From NCBI RefSeq assembly GCF_907164915.1, contig NC_061863.1:10231882-10295881 (forward strand): 64,000 nt of DNA. Reading direction: 5' to 3'. A program made the translations under genes and the position numbers. A model generated the notes under the pieces. That model did not search any database and was not told the DNA's origin. It saw nothing but the letters and a program-made list of their open reading frames with translations. The number at the start of each line of letters is the position of its first letter. Positions within the stretch are counted from its first letter, which is position 1. Of this stretch, positions 21,286-30,950 are shown one piece after another. This stretch comes from Impatiens glandulifera (taxonomy: Eukaryota; Streptophyta; Magnoliopsida; Ericales; Balsaminaceae).

Positions 21286-21294
21286 CAAATACCT
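21284..21294. repeat. Target-site duplication of the LINE (right)
   Basis: AACAAATACCT; the first two bases are shared with the poly(A). Sequence beyond (aaactaactacaag...) aligns with the paralogous empty site near 22.06 kb. Confidence 0.8.
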
Positions 21295-21424
21295 AAACTA
21301 ACTACAAGAAACAATGTACATGGACCAACTAAATAGGGATGTAAGTTGAAATTTTAAATTAATTCTATTAATTAAATGAAAATTATAATTTGAATAAATA
21401 AATTAAATATAATTTAATATAAAT

Positions 21425-21640
21425 AAATATAAATTCATATCAAATTCAAATGTTCTTCACTCAATCGAGTGTTCTTTGAGTTTGTTCTTTGAGTTTCTGA
21501 ATCATCGTATTTATATTGAAACTCGATGATCGATTCAGATACTTTGTCAAGTTCCCTACAGAGTGATTCCAATGCTGAATCATTACAAGATTTGTTGTAC
21601 CCTAGGAGATAGTCATCTGTGATAAACTTTAGCACAAGGG
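21425..21640. other. Retroelement-like leader fragment (similar to 33300-33420)
   Basis: TGTTCTTTGAGTT...TGAAACTCG(a/g)TGAT...GTGATTC..ATGCTGAATCATTAC is shared with 33310-33410. Both look like remnants of one LTR or leader, but no coding domain identifies the family. Confidence 0.3.
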
Positions 21641-23269
21641 GGAGACAATCATCTGTGATAAAACTATTTTAAGAGAAATGTGTTAATCACATGCCTCTCG
21701 AATCAACTTCTCAAATTGGTGATTTTGTTCTTTGTATATTTTAGTTTATTTAGTTTATTTGTAACATCATTTTATATATTTTTTATAATTTTCAAGACAA
21801 GATAACTAACGGTAACATTATGGACAGCTGTCGGACCTGATAGTCTGTAATGGCCTTCTAGATATCGACTTAAGATAGGTAAAATACTTAGAATGACTCA
21901 TACAACACAGACCTAAACTAAATACGAAAAAGCGATATGCATAGACCAGTTGATTAGGGATGCAACTTTGGACCTGATAGTTTGCAATGATTTTCCTGAT
22001 TTCCACCTAAGATATGTACAAAACTGTTGGAACTGACTCATATAATAAATACCTGAACTAATTGCTAACAAAGACCTAAACTAACCGCGGAATATCGATG
22101 TGCATAGACCAGAAATGGCCTTCTAGATATTCACGATCTTAGTATGCAATAAAAATTCACAATCCAGTATTCCATTATATGAGGCTTTTCACATAGAAGA
22201 TATGTAATAATGATTCACAAATTAGCATTGACCGGAATGACCACAGTCACTAATTAAGGATTATGATATGGTGAGTGAAACTGTAAAACTTTTCGATCAA
22301 TAAAGACGATCAACAACATGATGAGTGAGTCATTCTCCTCTAAGAGTTGGCAATGGATGCAATCTCATATGTGTAGTTCTCTCTACCTACAATACAATCG
22401 ATGTGTGAGTTTTTCTAATGAGTTTTCCAAATTCTCTTTTCATTTATAAGGATGAGACCTATTTAGGGAGAAAAATATAAAAAGACGAATAGTCAAACTC
22501 ACTTGTCTAATTTAAACACACTCGAAAGATAGTAGAACTTATTAATGAACACGATCAAGAATATGGTGAGTAAAATGTTCTCCTCCAAAAGTTAGCCATG
22601 GTTGCAATCTCACATGTGTGATCAGTTCTATCTAGCTGAAATCCAATCAATTTATGAGTTCGTTCTTGTATATCAACCTTTGAGAATGAAAGAGAACATG
22701 TTCTTTTCAGGGTAATAATGGAGAAATAAGTAAACAACGTAGTAAATCCCTTTATGATTTATAACGGTCAAACCTATATAGGTCTTCTAGATATCCACAG
22801 GCTAGTATGCAATCCCTTTAAGATTTATAACGGTCAAACCTATATAGGCCTTCTAGATATCCACCTGCTAGTATGCAATAATAATTCACAATTTAGTAAT
22901 CCATTATACATATGAGGCTTTTTACATATTAGATATGTAATAATGATTCACAAATTAGCATTGGAATAGCCATAATCATTAATTATGGATTATAACATAG
23001 TGAGTGAAAATGGTAAAACTTACCAATAAAGATGATCAACAACATGATGAATGAGTTGTTCTCCTACAAGAGTTGGCAATGGCTACAATCTCACATGTAC
23101 AAGTTCTCTATAGCTAGAATAAAATTAATGTGTGAGTTTTTTTATTAAGTTCGTCCAAATTCCCTTTTCATTTATAAGGAAGAGATATATTTATAAAGAA
23201 AAATATAAGAAGATGAACAATGAAACTCATTTTTCTAATTTAAATTGGCACGTGAACATAGTAGAATTT

Positions 23270-23640
23270 GTTAAAAAATTTAGTCTAGATTTTTAATCCT
23301 TTAAGTCTAAAAATCTTTTTACTTTTTTGTCGATAAATTGAGATAAATTTTTATTGCGGAAACATATCTGGATCTATAATGAAGAATGGTTTATTAAGTC
23401 GTTCTTCTAATCTTTTGTCTCTTGGATCTCTCAACTTTGGATTTGGAACCGGACATGGACTTAGATCGGAATGTGATGTGGGTAGGGTTTAGACCTTCCA
23501 ACCCTCTATCGATAGCCCTTTGAATGTTCTTGTGAGTGAACAACATTCTACATTTAGTCGGATTAGTTTAACATAATAGATAGGCTATATATATGAGTTA
23601 GGACCTAACTTTAATATATTCACTTACTTTTCGGCCATCA
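23270..23640. other. Unassigned unique insert
   Basis: This stretch, less AT-rich than its flanks (GGATTTGGAACCGGACATGG, GGTAGGGTTTAGACC), interrupts the surrounding repeat pattern and has no partner elsewhere in the window. No ORF of note. Possibly an LTR remnant. Confidence 0.2.
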
Positions 23641-24279
23641 ACAAAATAGTAAATGATATTTTCTTTTCTACACAAATATATCCCCATATTTATTATAGAT
23701 GTTTAAATAAACCCATAACATTTATATTTTAATAGATCACTTTAATAAAGCTTTAATTTTTTACGATAACAATTAATTCACAATTACTAAATAATATATG
23801 TACCCAAATATTGAAAATAATTCCAATAAAATATATGAATGAAGATGATCAACCATACGATAAGTGGGTCGTTATTCTCCAAGAGTCCACCATGGCTGGA
23901 ATCTCACATGTGTGAGTTCTGTCTACATGCAATCTCACATATGAGAGTTCTGTCTAGCTGTAATCCAATCAATGGTTCTTGTACATTCAACCTTTGAGAA
24001 TGAGAGAACCTATTATTTTAGAATAATAATAGAGAAATAAATAAACAAACTTTCTAAATCCCCTTTTGAATTGTATCAAACTTATCTAGGGAGTAAGGGA
24101 TAAGAAGACAAACAGTCAAATCCTTTTTTTAAATTCAAACTAACCCATGACCCATGAATTGATGACCCACACCCATTTAATCTCAAACCAATATCCAAAT
24201 CGCTATAGAACGAGGACATGACTCCTTAAAATTAAGCAACATTATATATATAATTATAAATAATAAATTATTCTAAAGA

Positions 24280-26153
24280 AATAACGGTGGTTAAATATAT
24301 TAATACAAATGTTGGTTTTCCGAAGTGAAGATAAAAAATGGATAATGATGAGATGGTTGAGTGCAAAATATTCGAAGTGACCTCAATTTAATTGAACCTC
24401 CATGATTGAAAATTAAATATGTGAATGAGATGATTGGTTGACTGAAGTGAGGAAGAGATATTACTAATACCGAGGTAGTTGGGTGTAAAATAGTTGAAAT
24501 GAGGTCACGAGATAGTAAAAAAGAGCTCCATTAGAGGAACAAACAATATTGATGATAAACTATGTGAATAAGATGGTTGGGTACAAAATGATCGAAGTAA
24601 TGTCACAAGATTAGTAATGAGAGGTCCATTAGAGAACAACAAATATTGGTTGTTAAATATGTGAATGAGGGTTGATCGAAGTGAAATTGAAGTCACGAGA
24701 TGAGTGGTTGATTGAATTGGTGGTTGTTTTGCCGAAGTGAGTATAAGAGGCGGATATTGGTGGTTAAATATATAAATGAGATTGCGGTTAACCAAAGTGA
24801 GGGGAATGATGTCGGTAAATTTGAGATGGTTGAGTGTTGAAATGATCGAAGTGATATCAAGAGATTAGTAATGAGAGATCCATTAGGAGTAAATGTTAAA
24901 TATGTGAATGAAGGTTTGACCAAAGTGAAAGTGGAGTCATGAGATGAGAGTTTGATTAGAATTGTGGTTGGTTTACCAAAGTGATGATAAAAAGATCGGT
25001 AATAAAGGATATTGGTAGTTAAATATATGAATAAGATGGTTGGTTAACCGAAATGAGATTAAAGAGGTTAGTAATGTTGAGATTGTTCGGTGCCAAAACG
25101 ATCGAAGTGACATCACGAGATTAGTAATAAGAGGTCCATTAGAGAAAAATGGATATTGTTGTTAAATATGTGAATGAGGGTTTGACTAAACTTATAATGA
25201 GGTCACGAGATGAGAGCTCGATCGAATTAGTGATTAGTTTACCGAAGTGAGGTTAAGAGATCAGTAACAAAGTATATTACTAGTTAAATATATGAATGAG
25301 ATGGTTAGTTAATTGAAGTGTGAAAGTGAGGTGTCTTGAGATTAAAGGTTGATTGGATTGGTGGTTGGCTTGTCTAAATGTGGGTAAGAGGTCAATAATG
25401 ATATAAGATGGTTGGGGTGCCAAATGCTCAAAGTGAGGTTGGTGATATGATGAGATGGTTAGTTTGCCAAAATAAAGATAAAAGAGGATAATAATGTTGA
25501 GATGGTTGGGTGTAAAAGTTAAGTCACGAAATTAGTAAATATGAGAGGTTTATTAGGGAAAAAATTATATTGATCGTTAAATTAAATTTTTGGTTGACCG
25601 AAGTGAAGGTAAAAGAGGATAATAATTGTTGGATAATAATAACTTATTCATTTAGGATAAAAATAAATATCTATAATAACATTGTAAGTTAATATAATCA
25701 ATATTTAGAATAATTGTAAGTTAATATAATCAATGATCGAGTAAAATCACGGGATTCGTAATAAGAAGTCCATTAGAGAAAAATGGATATTGGCTGTTAA
25801 ATATGTGAATGAGGGCAAGATGAGACCTCAATCGAATTAGTGATTGGTTTACCGAAGTGAGGTTAAGAGATCAGTAACAAAGTATATTAGTGGTTAAATA
25901 TATGAATGACATTGTTAGTTAATTGAATTGAGGAAGTGAGGTGTCTTGAGATTAAAGGTTGATTGGATTGGTGGTTGACTTGTCTAAATGTGGGTAAGAG
26001 GTCAATAATGATATAAGATGGTTGGGGAGCCAAATGCTCAAAGTGAGGTTGGTGATATGATGAGATGGTTAGTTTGCCAAAATAAGGATAAAAGAGGATA
26101 ATAATGTTGAGATGGTTGGGTGTAAAAGTGAAGTTACGAGATTAGTAAATATG
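24280..26153. repeat. Degenerate 'GACCGAAGTGAGGTCACGAGATGAG' repeat field with a ~610-bp tandem duplication
   Basis: Dozens of phrases such as ACCGAAGTGAGG, GGTCACGAGATGAGAG, GGTCCATTAGAGAA and TTAAATATATGAATGAGATGG recur at irregular distances. Within it, 25090-25700 and 25733-26160 (continuing at 28349-28440) are a tandem pair: ACCGAAGTGAGGTTAAGAGA occurs at 25241 and 25851, period 610. The second copy is split by the hAT-like element. The same vocabulary appears at 33.85-34.9 kb and in the tails of the Helitron-like elements, so this may be an amplified Helitron interior. Confidence 0.6.
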
Positions 26154-26161
26154 AGAGGTCT
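26154..26161. repeat. 8-bp target-site duplication of the inverted-minisatellite element (left)
   Basis: AGAGGTCT, identical to 28349-28356. The empty-site paralogue at 25534-25580 (atgagaggtttattag) shows the uninterrupted sequence. Confidence 0.75.
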
Positions 26162-26329
26162 AGGGGTGAGCAAACGGGTAAACCCAACCCGTATTACCCA
26201 ACCCATATTCAACCCAAATTAAATTTACACAACCCATAATTCAACCCATATTATTTACTAATATGGGTTGGGTTGAGTATGGGTTGGGTAACCCAAATTA
26301 TTTTATTTTTATTTTTTCATTTAACATAT

Positions 26330-27118
26330 ATTTGACTAATCGAACACATTTTTATTCGTTTAACACATTTTTGACATGTTTAACACGTTTTTGACACGTT
26401 TTGAAATGTTTAACACGTTTTTCACGTTTTTGACATGTTTAATATGTTTTCACATGTTTTTGACACGTTTAACATGTTTTTGGCACGTTTAACACATTTT
26501 GACACGTTAAACACATTTTTCATGTTTTTGGCATATTTAACATTTTTTAACACGTTTAACACATTTTTGACATGTTTGACGCGTTTTCACGATTAAGACA
26601 CATTTTGACACATTTTTGACATGTTTATCACGTTTTGACACGAGTATCATGTTTTTCACATTTTTGACACGTTTATCATATTTTTCACATTTTTGACACG
26701 TTTTTTACATTTTTGACACGTTTTTGGCACGTTTAATAGGTTTTCCACGTTTTTGACACATTTTTAACGTTTTCGACATGTTTAATACATTTTTCACACG
26801 TTTAATACGTTTTTGATACGTTGGACACATTTTGACACGTTGTACACTATTTTCATGTTTTGACATGTTTAACACGTTTTTGACACGTTTGACACATTTT
26901 TCACGATTATGACACATTTAACACATTTAAACACATTTTTCACGTTTTTGGCACATTTAACACGTTTTGACATGTTTAACATGTTTTTCACGTTTTTGGC
27001 ACGTTTAACACGTTTTGACACGTTTTCCACGTTTTGGCACATTTTGACACATTTAACACGTTTTTGACACGTTTAACATGTTTTTCACATTTTGACACAT
27101 TTAATACGTTTTTCACAC
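26330..27118 (+). repeat. Minisatellite arm 1 (TTTAACACGTTTTTGACACG orientation)
   Basis: About 0.8 kb of a degenerate ~10-11-bp unit of the form NACACGTTTT, mostly alternating AACACGTTTT and TGACACGTTT, with CATG replacing CACG in many units. No ORF meaning: the 70-codon frame at 26705-26917 is repeat-derived. Confidence 0.85.
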
Positions 27119-27151
27119 GTTTGATGTAGAATGTGTGAAAAACGTATTAAA
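27100..27151. repeat. Perfect 19-bp palindrome at the symmetry centre
   Basis: TTTAATACGTTTTTCACAC (27100-27118) is the exact reverse complement of GTGTGAAAAACGTATTAAA (27133-27151), with a 14-nt loop. Pairing extends with one mismatch to GACAC/GTGTC. This is the hinge where the two minisatellite arms meet. Confidence 0.85.
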
Positions 27152-28190
27152 CGTGTCAAAAATGCCAAAATCGTATTAAATGTGACAAAAACGTGTTAAC
27201 GTGCAAAAAAACATGTTAAACATGTCAAAAATATGTTAAATATGTAAAACGTGTTAAAATGTCAAAAACGTGTTAAACGTGCGAAAAACGTGAAAACGTG
27301 TTAAAAATGTGAAAAAAACGTTTTAAACGTACCAAAATGTGTTAAATGTGTTAAATGAGTCAAAAACATGTTAAACATATAAAAACGTATTAAACGTGCC
27401 AAAAATGTGAAAAACGTGTGAAAAACGTGTCAAATATGTCAAAAACGTGTTAAATATGCCAAAAATGCGAAAACATGTTAGATGTGTGAAAAACGTGTTA
27501 AACATATCAAAAACGTGTTAAAATGTCAAAAACGTGTTAAACGTGCCAAAAACGTGAAAACCGTGTTAAACTTATCAAAAACGTGTTAACGTGTTAGTTA
27601 TGTTAAAAACATGTTAAACGTGCCAAAAACATAAAAAACGTGTTAAATTTATCAAAAACGTGTTAAACCTATTAAACATGTCAAAACGTGTTAAAAGTGA
27701 CAAAAATGTAAAAAAACGTGTTATTAATGTGAAAACGTGTTAAACATGTCAAAAACGTTTTAAACGTGCCAAAAACGTGTTATAAGTGTTAAAACGTGTT
27801 AAAAATATTTAAAACGTGTTAAACATGTAAAAAATATGTTAAACGTGTGAAAAACGTGTGAAAAACGTGTTAAACATATCAAAAACGTGTTAAACGTGTT
27901 AAACGTGTCAAAAATGTGTTAAACGTACAAAAAAACGTAAAAACGTGTTATATTTGTCAAAAACGTGTTAAACGTATTAAACATGTCAAAACGTGTTATT
28001 AGTGTAAAAATGTGTTAAACATGTCAAAAACGTGTTAAACGTGCCAAAAACGTGAAAACGTGTTAAACGTGTGAAAAACGTGTTATAAGTGTGAAAACGT
28101 GTTAAAAATATTAAAAACGTGTTAGATGTGTGAAAAACGTGTTAAACGTATAAAAAACGTGTTAAAATGTCAAAAACGTGTTCGACTTAA
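27133..28190 (-). repeat. Minisatellite arm 2 (AAAACGTGTTAAACGTGTCA orientation)
   Basis: About 1.05 kb of the same unit in the opposite orientation (AAAACGTGTT, AAACGTGTCA, AAAACGTGCC). An RNA crossing both arms could form a long imperfect hairpin. Confidence 0.85.
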
Positions 28191-28348
28191 AGTTGGAAGA
28201 TGATTAGTTTATATTGAATTAATAATAGAGAATTAAACTAAATTTATATAATTTGGGTAATTTGGGTAACCCTAACCCAACCCAAATTAATATTTTGAGT
28301 TTGGGTTAGGGTTGGGTTTGCGTAAACCCAAATTATGCTCACCCCTAT

Positions 28349-28356
28349 AGAGGTCT
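28349..28356. repeat. 8-bp target-site duplication of the inverted-minisatellite element (right)
   Basis: AGAGGTCT, identical to 26154-26161. Host sequence resumes ATTAGAGAAATAATTATATTGG. Confidence 0.75.
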
Positions 28357-28419
28357 ATTAGAGAAATAATTATATTGGTCGTTAAATGAGAATAATAATT
28401 TATGGATAATAATAACTTA

Positions 28420-28892
28420 TTCATTTAGGATAAAAATAAATATCTATTATAACATTGTAAGTTAATATAATCAATATTTAGTCATTTAAATTTTGTTAAA
28501 ATATCGTGGTATATTTTGTTTTCATAGTTATAAATATTGTTGTATATGATTTTTATAAGGATAACTAGATAAATTATTATTATTTTAAATTTATAATTTT
28601 ACAATTTTATAAACTTATAAATTATTTCAATTTTACTTAAATAAACTGAATTTATATTACAAATTAAACAACAATTATTATTTTTCTATATAAATGAATT
28701 ATTGTATGACTTTTTAGAGTAATTTATTTCCTATGATTATATAAATTAATTGTATTCATATATATAAATAATAATAGTATCAAATTATGATTTATTTTAT
28801 AATTAACTCATCCTTTACTAGTTTACAAAGTACTAACAATTTTAAGTAAATATTCAATTTTTATTATATTAATTATTAGAACTATTAATAAA

Positions 28893-28967
<75 letters not shown>
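28420..28967. repeat. AT-rich block X, copy 2
   Basis: Matches 39.84-40.69 kb and 6.11-6.42 kb (TAACATTGTAAGTTAATATAATC, CAACAATTATTATTTTTC, TTGTATGACTTTTTAGAG), ending in the same (TA)n position. It directly precedes the promoter of gene copy 2. Confidence 0.6.
28894..28967. repeat. (TA)n microsatellite, 74 bp
   Basis: Uninterrupted TA dinucleotides, the longest in the window, between block X and gene copy 2. Confidence 0.97.
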
Positions 28968-28968
<1 letters not shown>

Positions 28969-29207
28969 TAAATTGATTGAATTTTCTTAATTCTTTTACT
29001 TTTGAGTATGGTAAAAATATGAATTACTTTTTAACTTGAAAAATGATATTTTGAGACTTAAATTAAAAAATATGTTAAAGTTTAAGTAACTTGAATATGG
29101 TGTAATGATAAATTTTTATTAGAATTTTTATAATCTTAAAAAATTAAATAATAATATTTATTAATAAAGGTTGTACTTTCTTTAGTAAGGTTTATTTAAT
29201 CTTTCTC

Positions 29208-29216
29208 TATATAAAA
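29208..29216 (+). promoter_or_regulatory. TATA box of gene copy 2
   Basis: TATATAAAA lies about 50 bp before the ATG at 29265, followed by GGACACGTATAGTC, the leader shared with copies 1 and 3. Confidence 0.5.
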
Positions 29217-29623
29217 AGGACACGTATAGTCTTATAATATCATCAAACTCAAAATATTTATACAATGATTGTAATAATAGCCTTCATAGTGGTTTCACCT
29301 TCACCATCGTTCATGTCTGGGCAAGCTTTTCCGTTTTCACCACGAAACCCTTTGCCACCATCACCCAATCCCGAATCACCATTTTTACCAATTCCCCAAT
29401 CGTCGCCGCCATCACCCAATCCTGTGTCGCCTTTATTACCCATCATTTCACCTTTTTGCTTGTATGCAATTACCAGCTTATGTTATTGTGGATAGGAAAT
29501 GTTCTATTGAATATTCAGGAAAACACTGTTAGTGTAAAATATTGTGATGATATCTCTTATTTTAATAGAGTATGCTACCGAAACGGTTACACGGTTACTG
29601 CATGTATCTTGCATGTACCTTAT

Positions 29624-30488
29624 TGTTGGGTTTTATATTCTATTCCAATACTTGATTGAAAAACTTATGAGCAAATAAAGTACAAGTAAAAACGGAAACA
29701 AATAACACAATGAACATACGATATTTAAAATGGAAAACCTTCTCAAATAAAGTAGTAAAAAGCACGGGACTTTACGTCCAATTCAAGCTTAACTATAATC
29801 TGAGTCGGGAATACAATAACTATAACAACATTTTAATACCGCATAGAGATAAAAGGGCATAACCAAAAAGATACAAACTTTTTGGTCTCAAATAAGTCAA
29901 ATAAAAAACTCAAATTAGACAAAATCTCTAAGCCCCAGAATAACAAACTTTGGGACGTCCAAACCTTAATTCGACCATCACTAGTAGAAAAAAGGTATCA
30001 ATAAGGGCGGAAACCGTTACTGAAATCCTCAAAATACGTTACTGATAACTAACGGCGAATAAAACCGTTACCATTCGTTACAAAAATCGTTACTGATAAA
30101 AAGTATTAGTAAGGATGTTCGATCGTCGTTACTAAGCTTCGTTACGGAAGCCTATTTTTCCACTAGTGCATTGAAACTGTAGAGGAATGAGTTACCAATC
30201 TCTCAACAAAATCTCAGCGCAACCCGACTTCGTTTGAATCCCCGATCGTCAGTTTAATGAACCCTGCGAGGCTATAGTCGAAAATCTGCTACAATATTTT
30301 CACTTTCTTCATCTCTTTTAATTTTCGCCTTCTTCTCCTTAAACGACAGCTGCCGCTCTTTAAATACTAGAATTATTAGGTTATAACATAACCCCTTAAA
30401 AAATACAATATTACCGTTAATGAATTAAAGTGAACTTGAACCATTATTAAGCGTTTTTCATAGTTCGGAGCCCAAACAAAATTCAACA
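29624..30488. mobile_element. Solo-LTR-like insertion in gene copy 2 (865 bp)
   Basis: Ends TGTTGGGTTTTA...AATTCAACA (TG...CA) are flanked by the 5-bp direct repeat CTTAT (29619-29623 and 30489-30493). Copy 1 of the gene has the uninterrupted site ACCTTATGTTCTCC, confirming a clean insertion with CTTAT duplicated. No internal coding region, primer-binding site or second LTR, so a solo LTR is the simplest reading; a small non-autonomous LTR element is possible. About 190 bp of it is a nested MITE. Confidence 0.75.
29979..30168. mobile_element. CACTA-type MITE nested in the solo LTR (190 bp)
   Basis: Ends CACTAGTAGAAAAA and TTTTTCCACTAGTG are inverted repeats that start with CACTA, flanked by the 3-bp direct repeat CAT (29976-29978 and 30169-30171), the CACTA/EnSpm signature. 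The interior has repeated CGTTACTGATAA/AACCGTTAC motifs in both directions. No transposase. Confidence 0.85.
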
Positions 30489-30493
30489 CTTAT

Positions 30494-30950
30494 GTCTTCG
30501 AACAACTTCCCAATTTTCTCCGCATCAAAGGAGATGCATCTCCACTCTTCTGATTTTCAAACCAAACAATTTATTAAATTCAATTTGGGATGTTGTTTCA
30601 GGTTCTAGTTTGGTATCAATTGGAGGAGGATGCGAAGCAGTGCATTGTTTCTTCCTTCCATTATATTCTTACCATTAAAATAAGCTGATAATGTATTTAA
30701 CTTTTTAAAGTTTCAAATGATAAATATATTATTTATTTATTTTTTATAAAACGTAAATAGTTAAGATTAAAATAGAGATAAATACTCAAATATAATTATA
30801 TATATAAACTATATGATTTGAGACAATTGAATTATAATATATATATATATATATATATTACAAAGAGTGCAAATTAAATAATAATGAAAAAACAATTCCA
30901 AAGATAATAAAATTGATATAAATAACACTTAACTATAAATATCAGATCCT
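30494..30950. other. 3' flank of gene copy 2
   Basis: Collinear with the 3' regions of copies 1 and 3 (TTCAATTTGGGATGTTGTTTC, TTTCTTCCTTCCATT, ATTAAAATAAGCTGATAA, then a (TA)n tract at 30836-30859), after which similarity fades. Confidence 0.5.

Larger units (their letters stand above)
21295..24250. repeat. Field of diverged repeats ('GGCAATGGCTGCAATCTCACATG' family), no genes
   Basis: At least four copies of a degenerate module recur with anchors at about 22345, 22591, 23070 and 23883: TTCTCCT..AGAGTT, caatggctgcaatctcac, then CTAGAATCCAATCAATG and CTTTTCATTTATAAGGA. Spacing is irregular (about 250-810 bp). Further duplicated phrases (catagaccag, ttctagatatccac, attcacaatttagta) occur at 21.84-22.20 and 22.77-22.95 kb. 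No coding region recognised; the source element is unknown. Confidence 0.5.
26162..28348. mobile_element. hAT-like non-autonomous element carrying a giant inverted minisatellite
   Basis: Ends AGGGGTGAGCA / TGCTCACCCCTAT are inverted repeats, flanked by an exact 8-bp duplication AGAGGTCT. Subterminal zones (26180-26290 and 28250-28335) are packed with ACCCAACCC / GGGTTGGGTT strings, in mutually inverted orientation. Nearly all the rest (about 26330-28190) is a minisatellite in two head-to-head arms. No transposase. Length 2187 bp. The class call rests on TIR form and TSD length; a fold-back element is the alternative. Confidence 0.75.
29265..30560 (+). pseudogene. Copy 2 of the ECA1/prolamin-like gene, broken by stops, a frameshift and an LTR insertion
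   Basis: The open part (29265-29495) encodes a short hydrophobic start (IVIIAFIVVS, lacking the five residues NLKTL/NSKTL of the other copies) and an expanded proline-rich region with PPSPNPxSP repeats, to CLYAITSLCYC. Then TAG (29493-29495) and TGA interrupt the cysteine module, and one base is missing in the ACACTGTTAG stretch (ACACCTGTCAG in copy 3). The YCDD...YFNRVCY block is still readable in the shifted frame. An 865-bp insertion (29624-30488) follows, and the 3' part (TCGAACAACTTCCCAATTTTC) resumes at about 30489. No functional product is expected. Confidence 0.8.

Noticed and set aside
24505..24923. Minus-strand frames of 76 and 96 codons
   Set aside because: Overlapping frames in the GGTCACGAG repeat field with repeated peptide phrases; repeat-derived.
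26180..26290. Possible interstitial telomere repeat (ACCCAACCC / GGGTTGGG)
   Set aside because: The plant telomere unit is TTTAGGG; here the strings are GGGTTGGGTT and GGGTTAGGGTTGGG without a regular 7-bp period, and they sit in inverted orientation at both ends of a transposon.
26705..26917. 70-codon minus-strand frame inside the minisatellite
   Set aside because: Its peptide (repeated KRVKNVLNMS-like steps) is a direct translation of the ~10-bp repeat; no independent coding signal.
26330..28190. CRISPR-like array
   Set aside because: Units are contiguous and degenerate with no unique spacers, in two opposite orientations, in a plant nuclear context.
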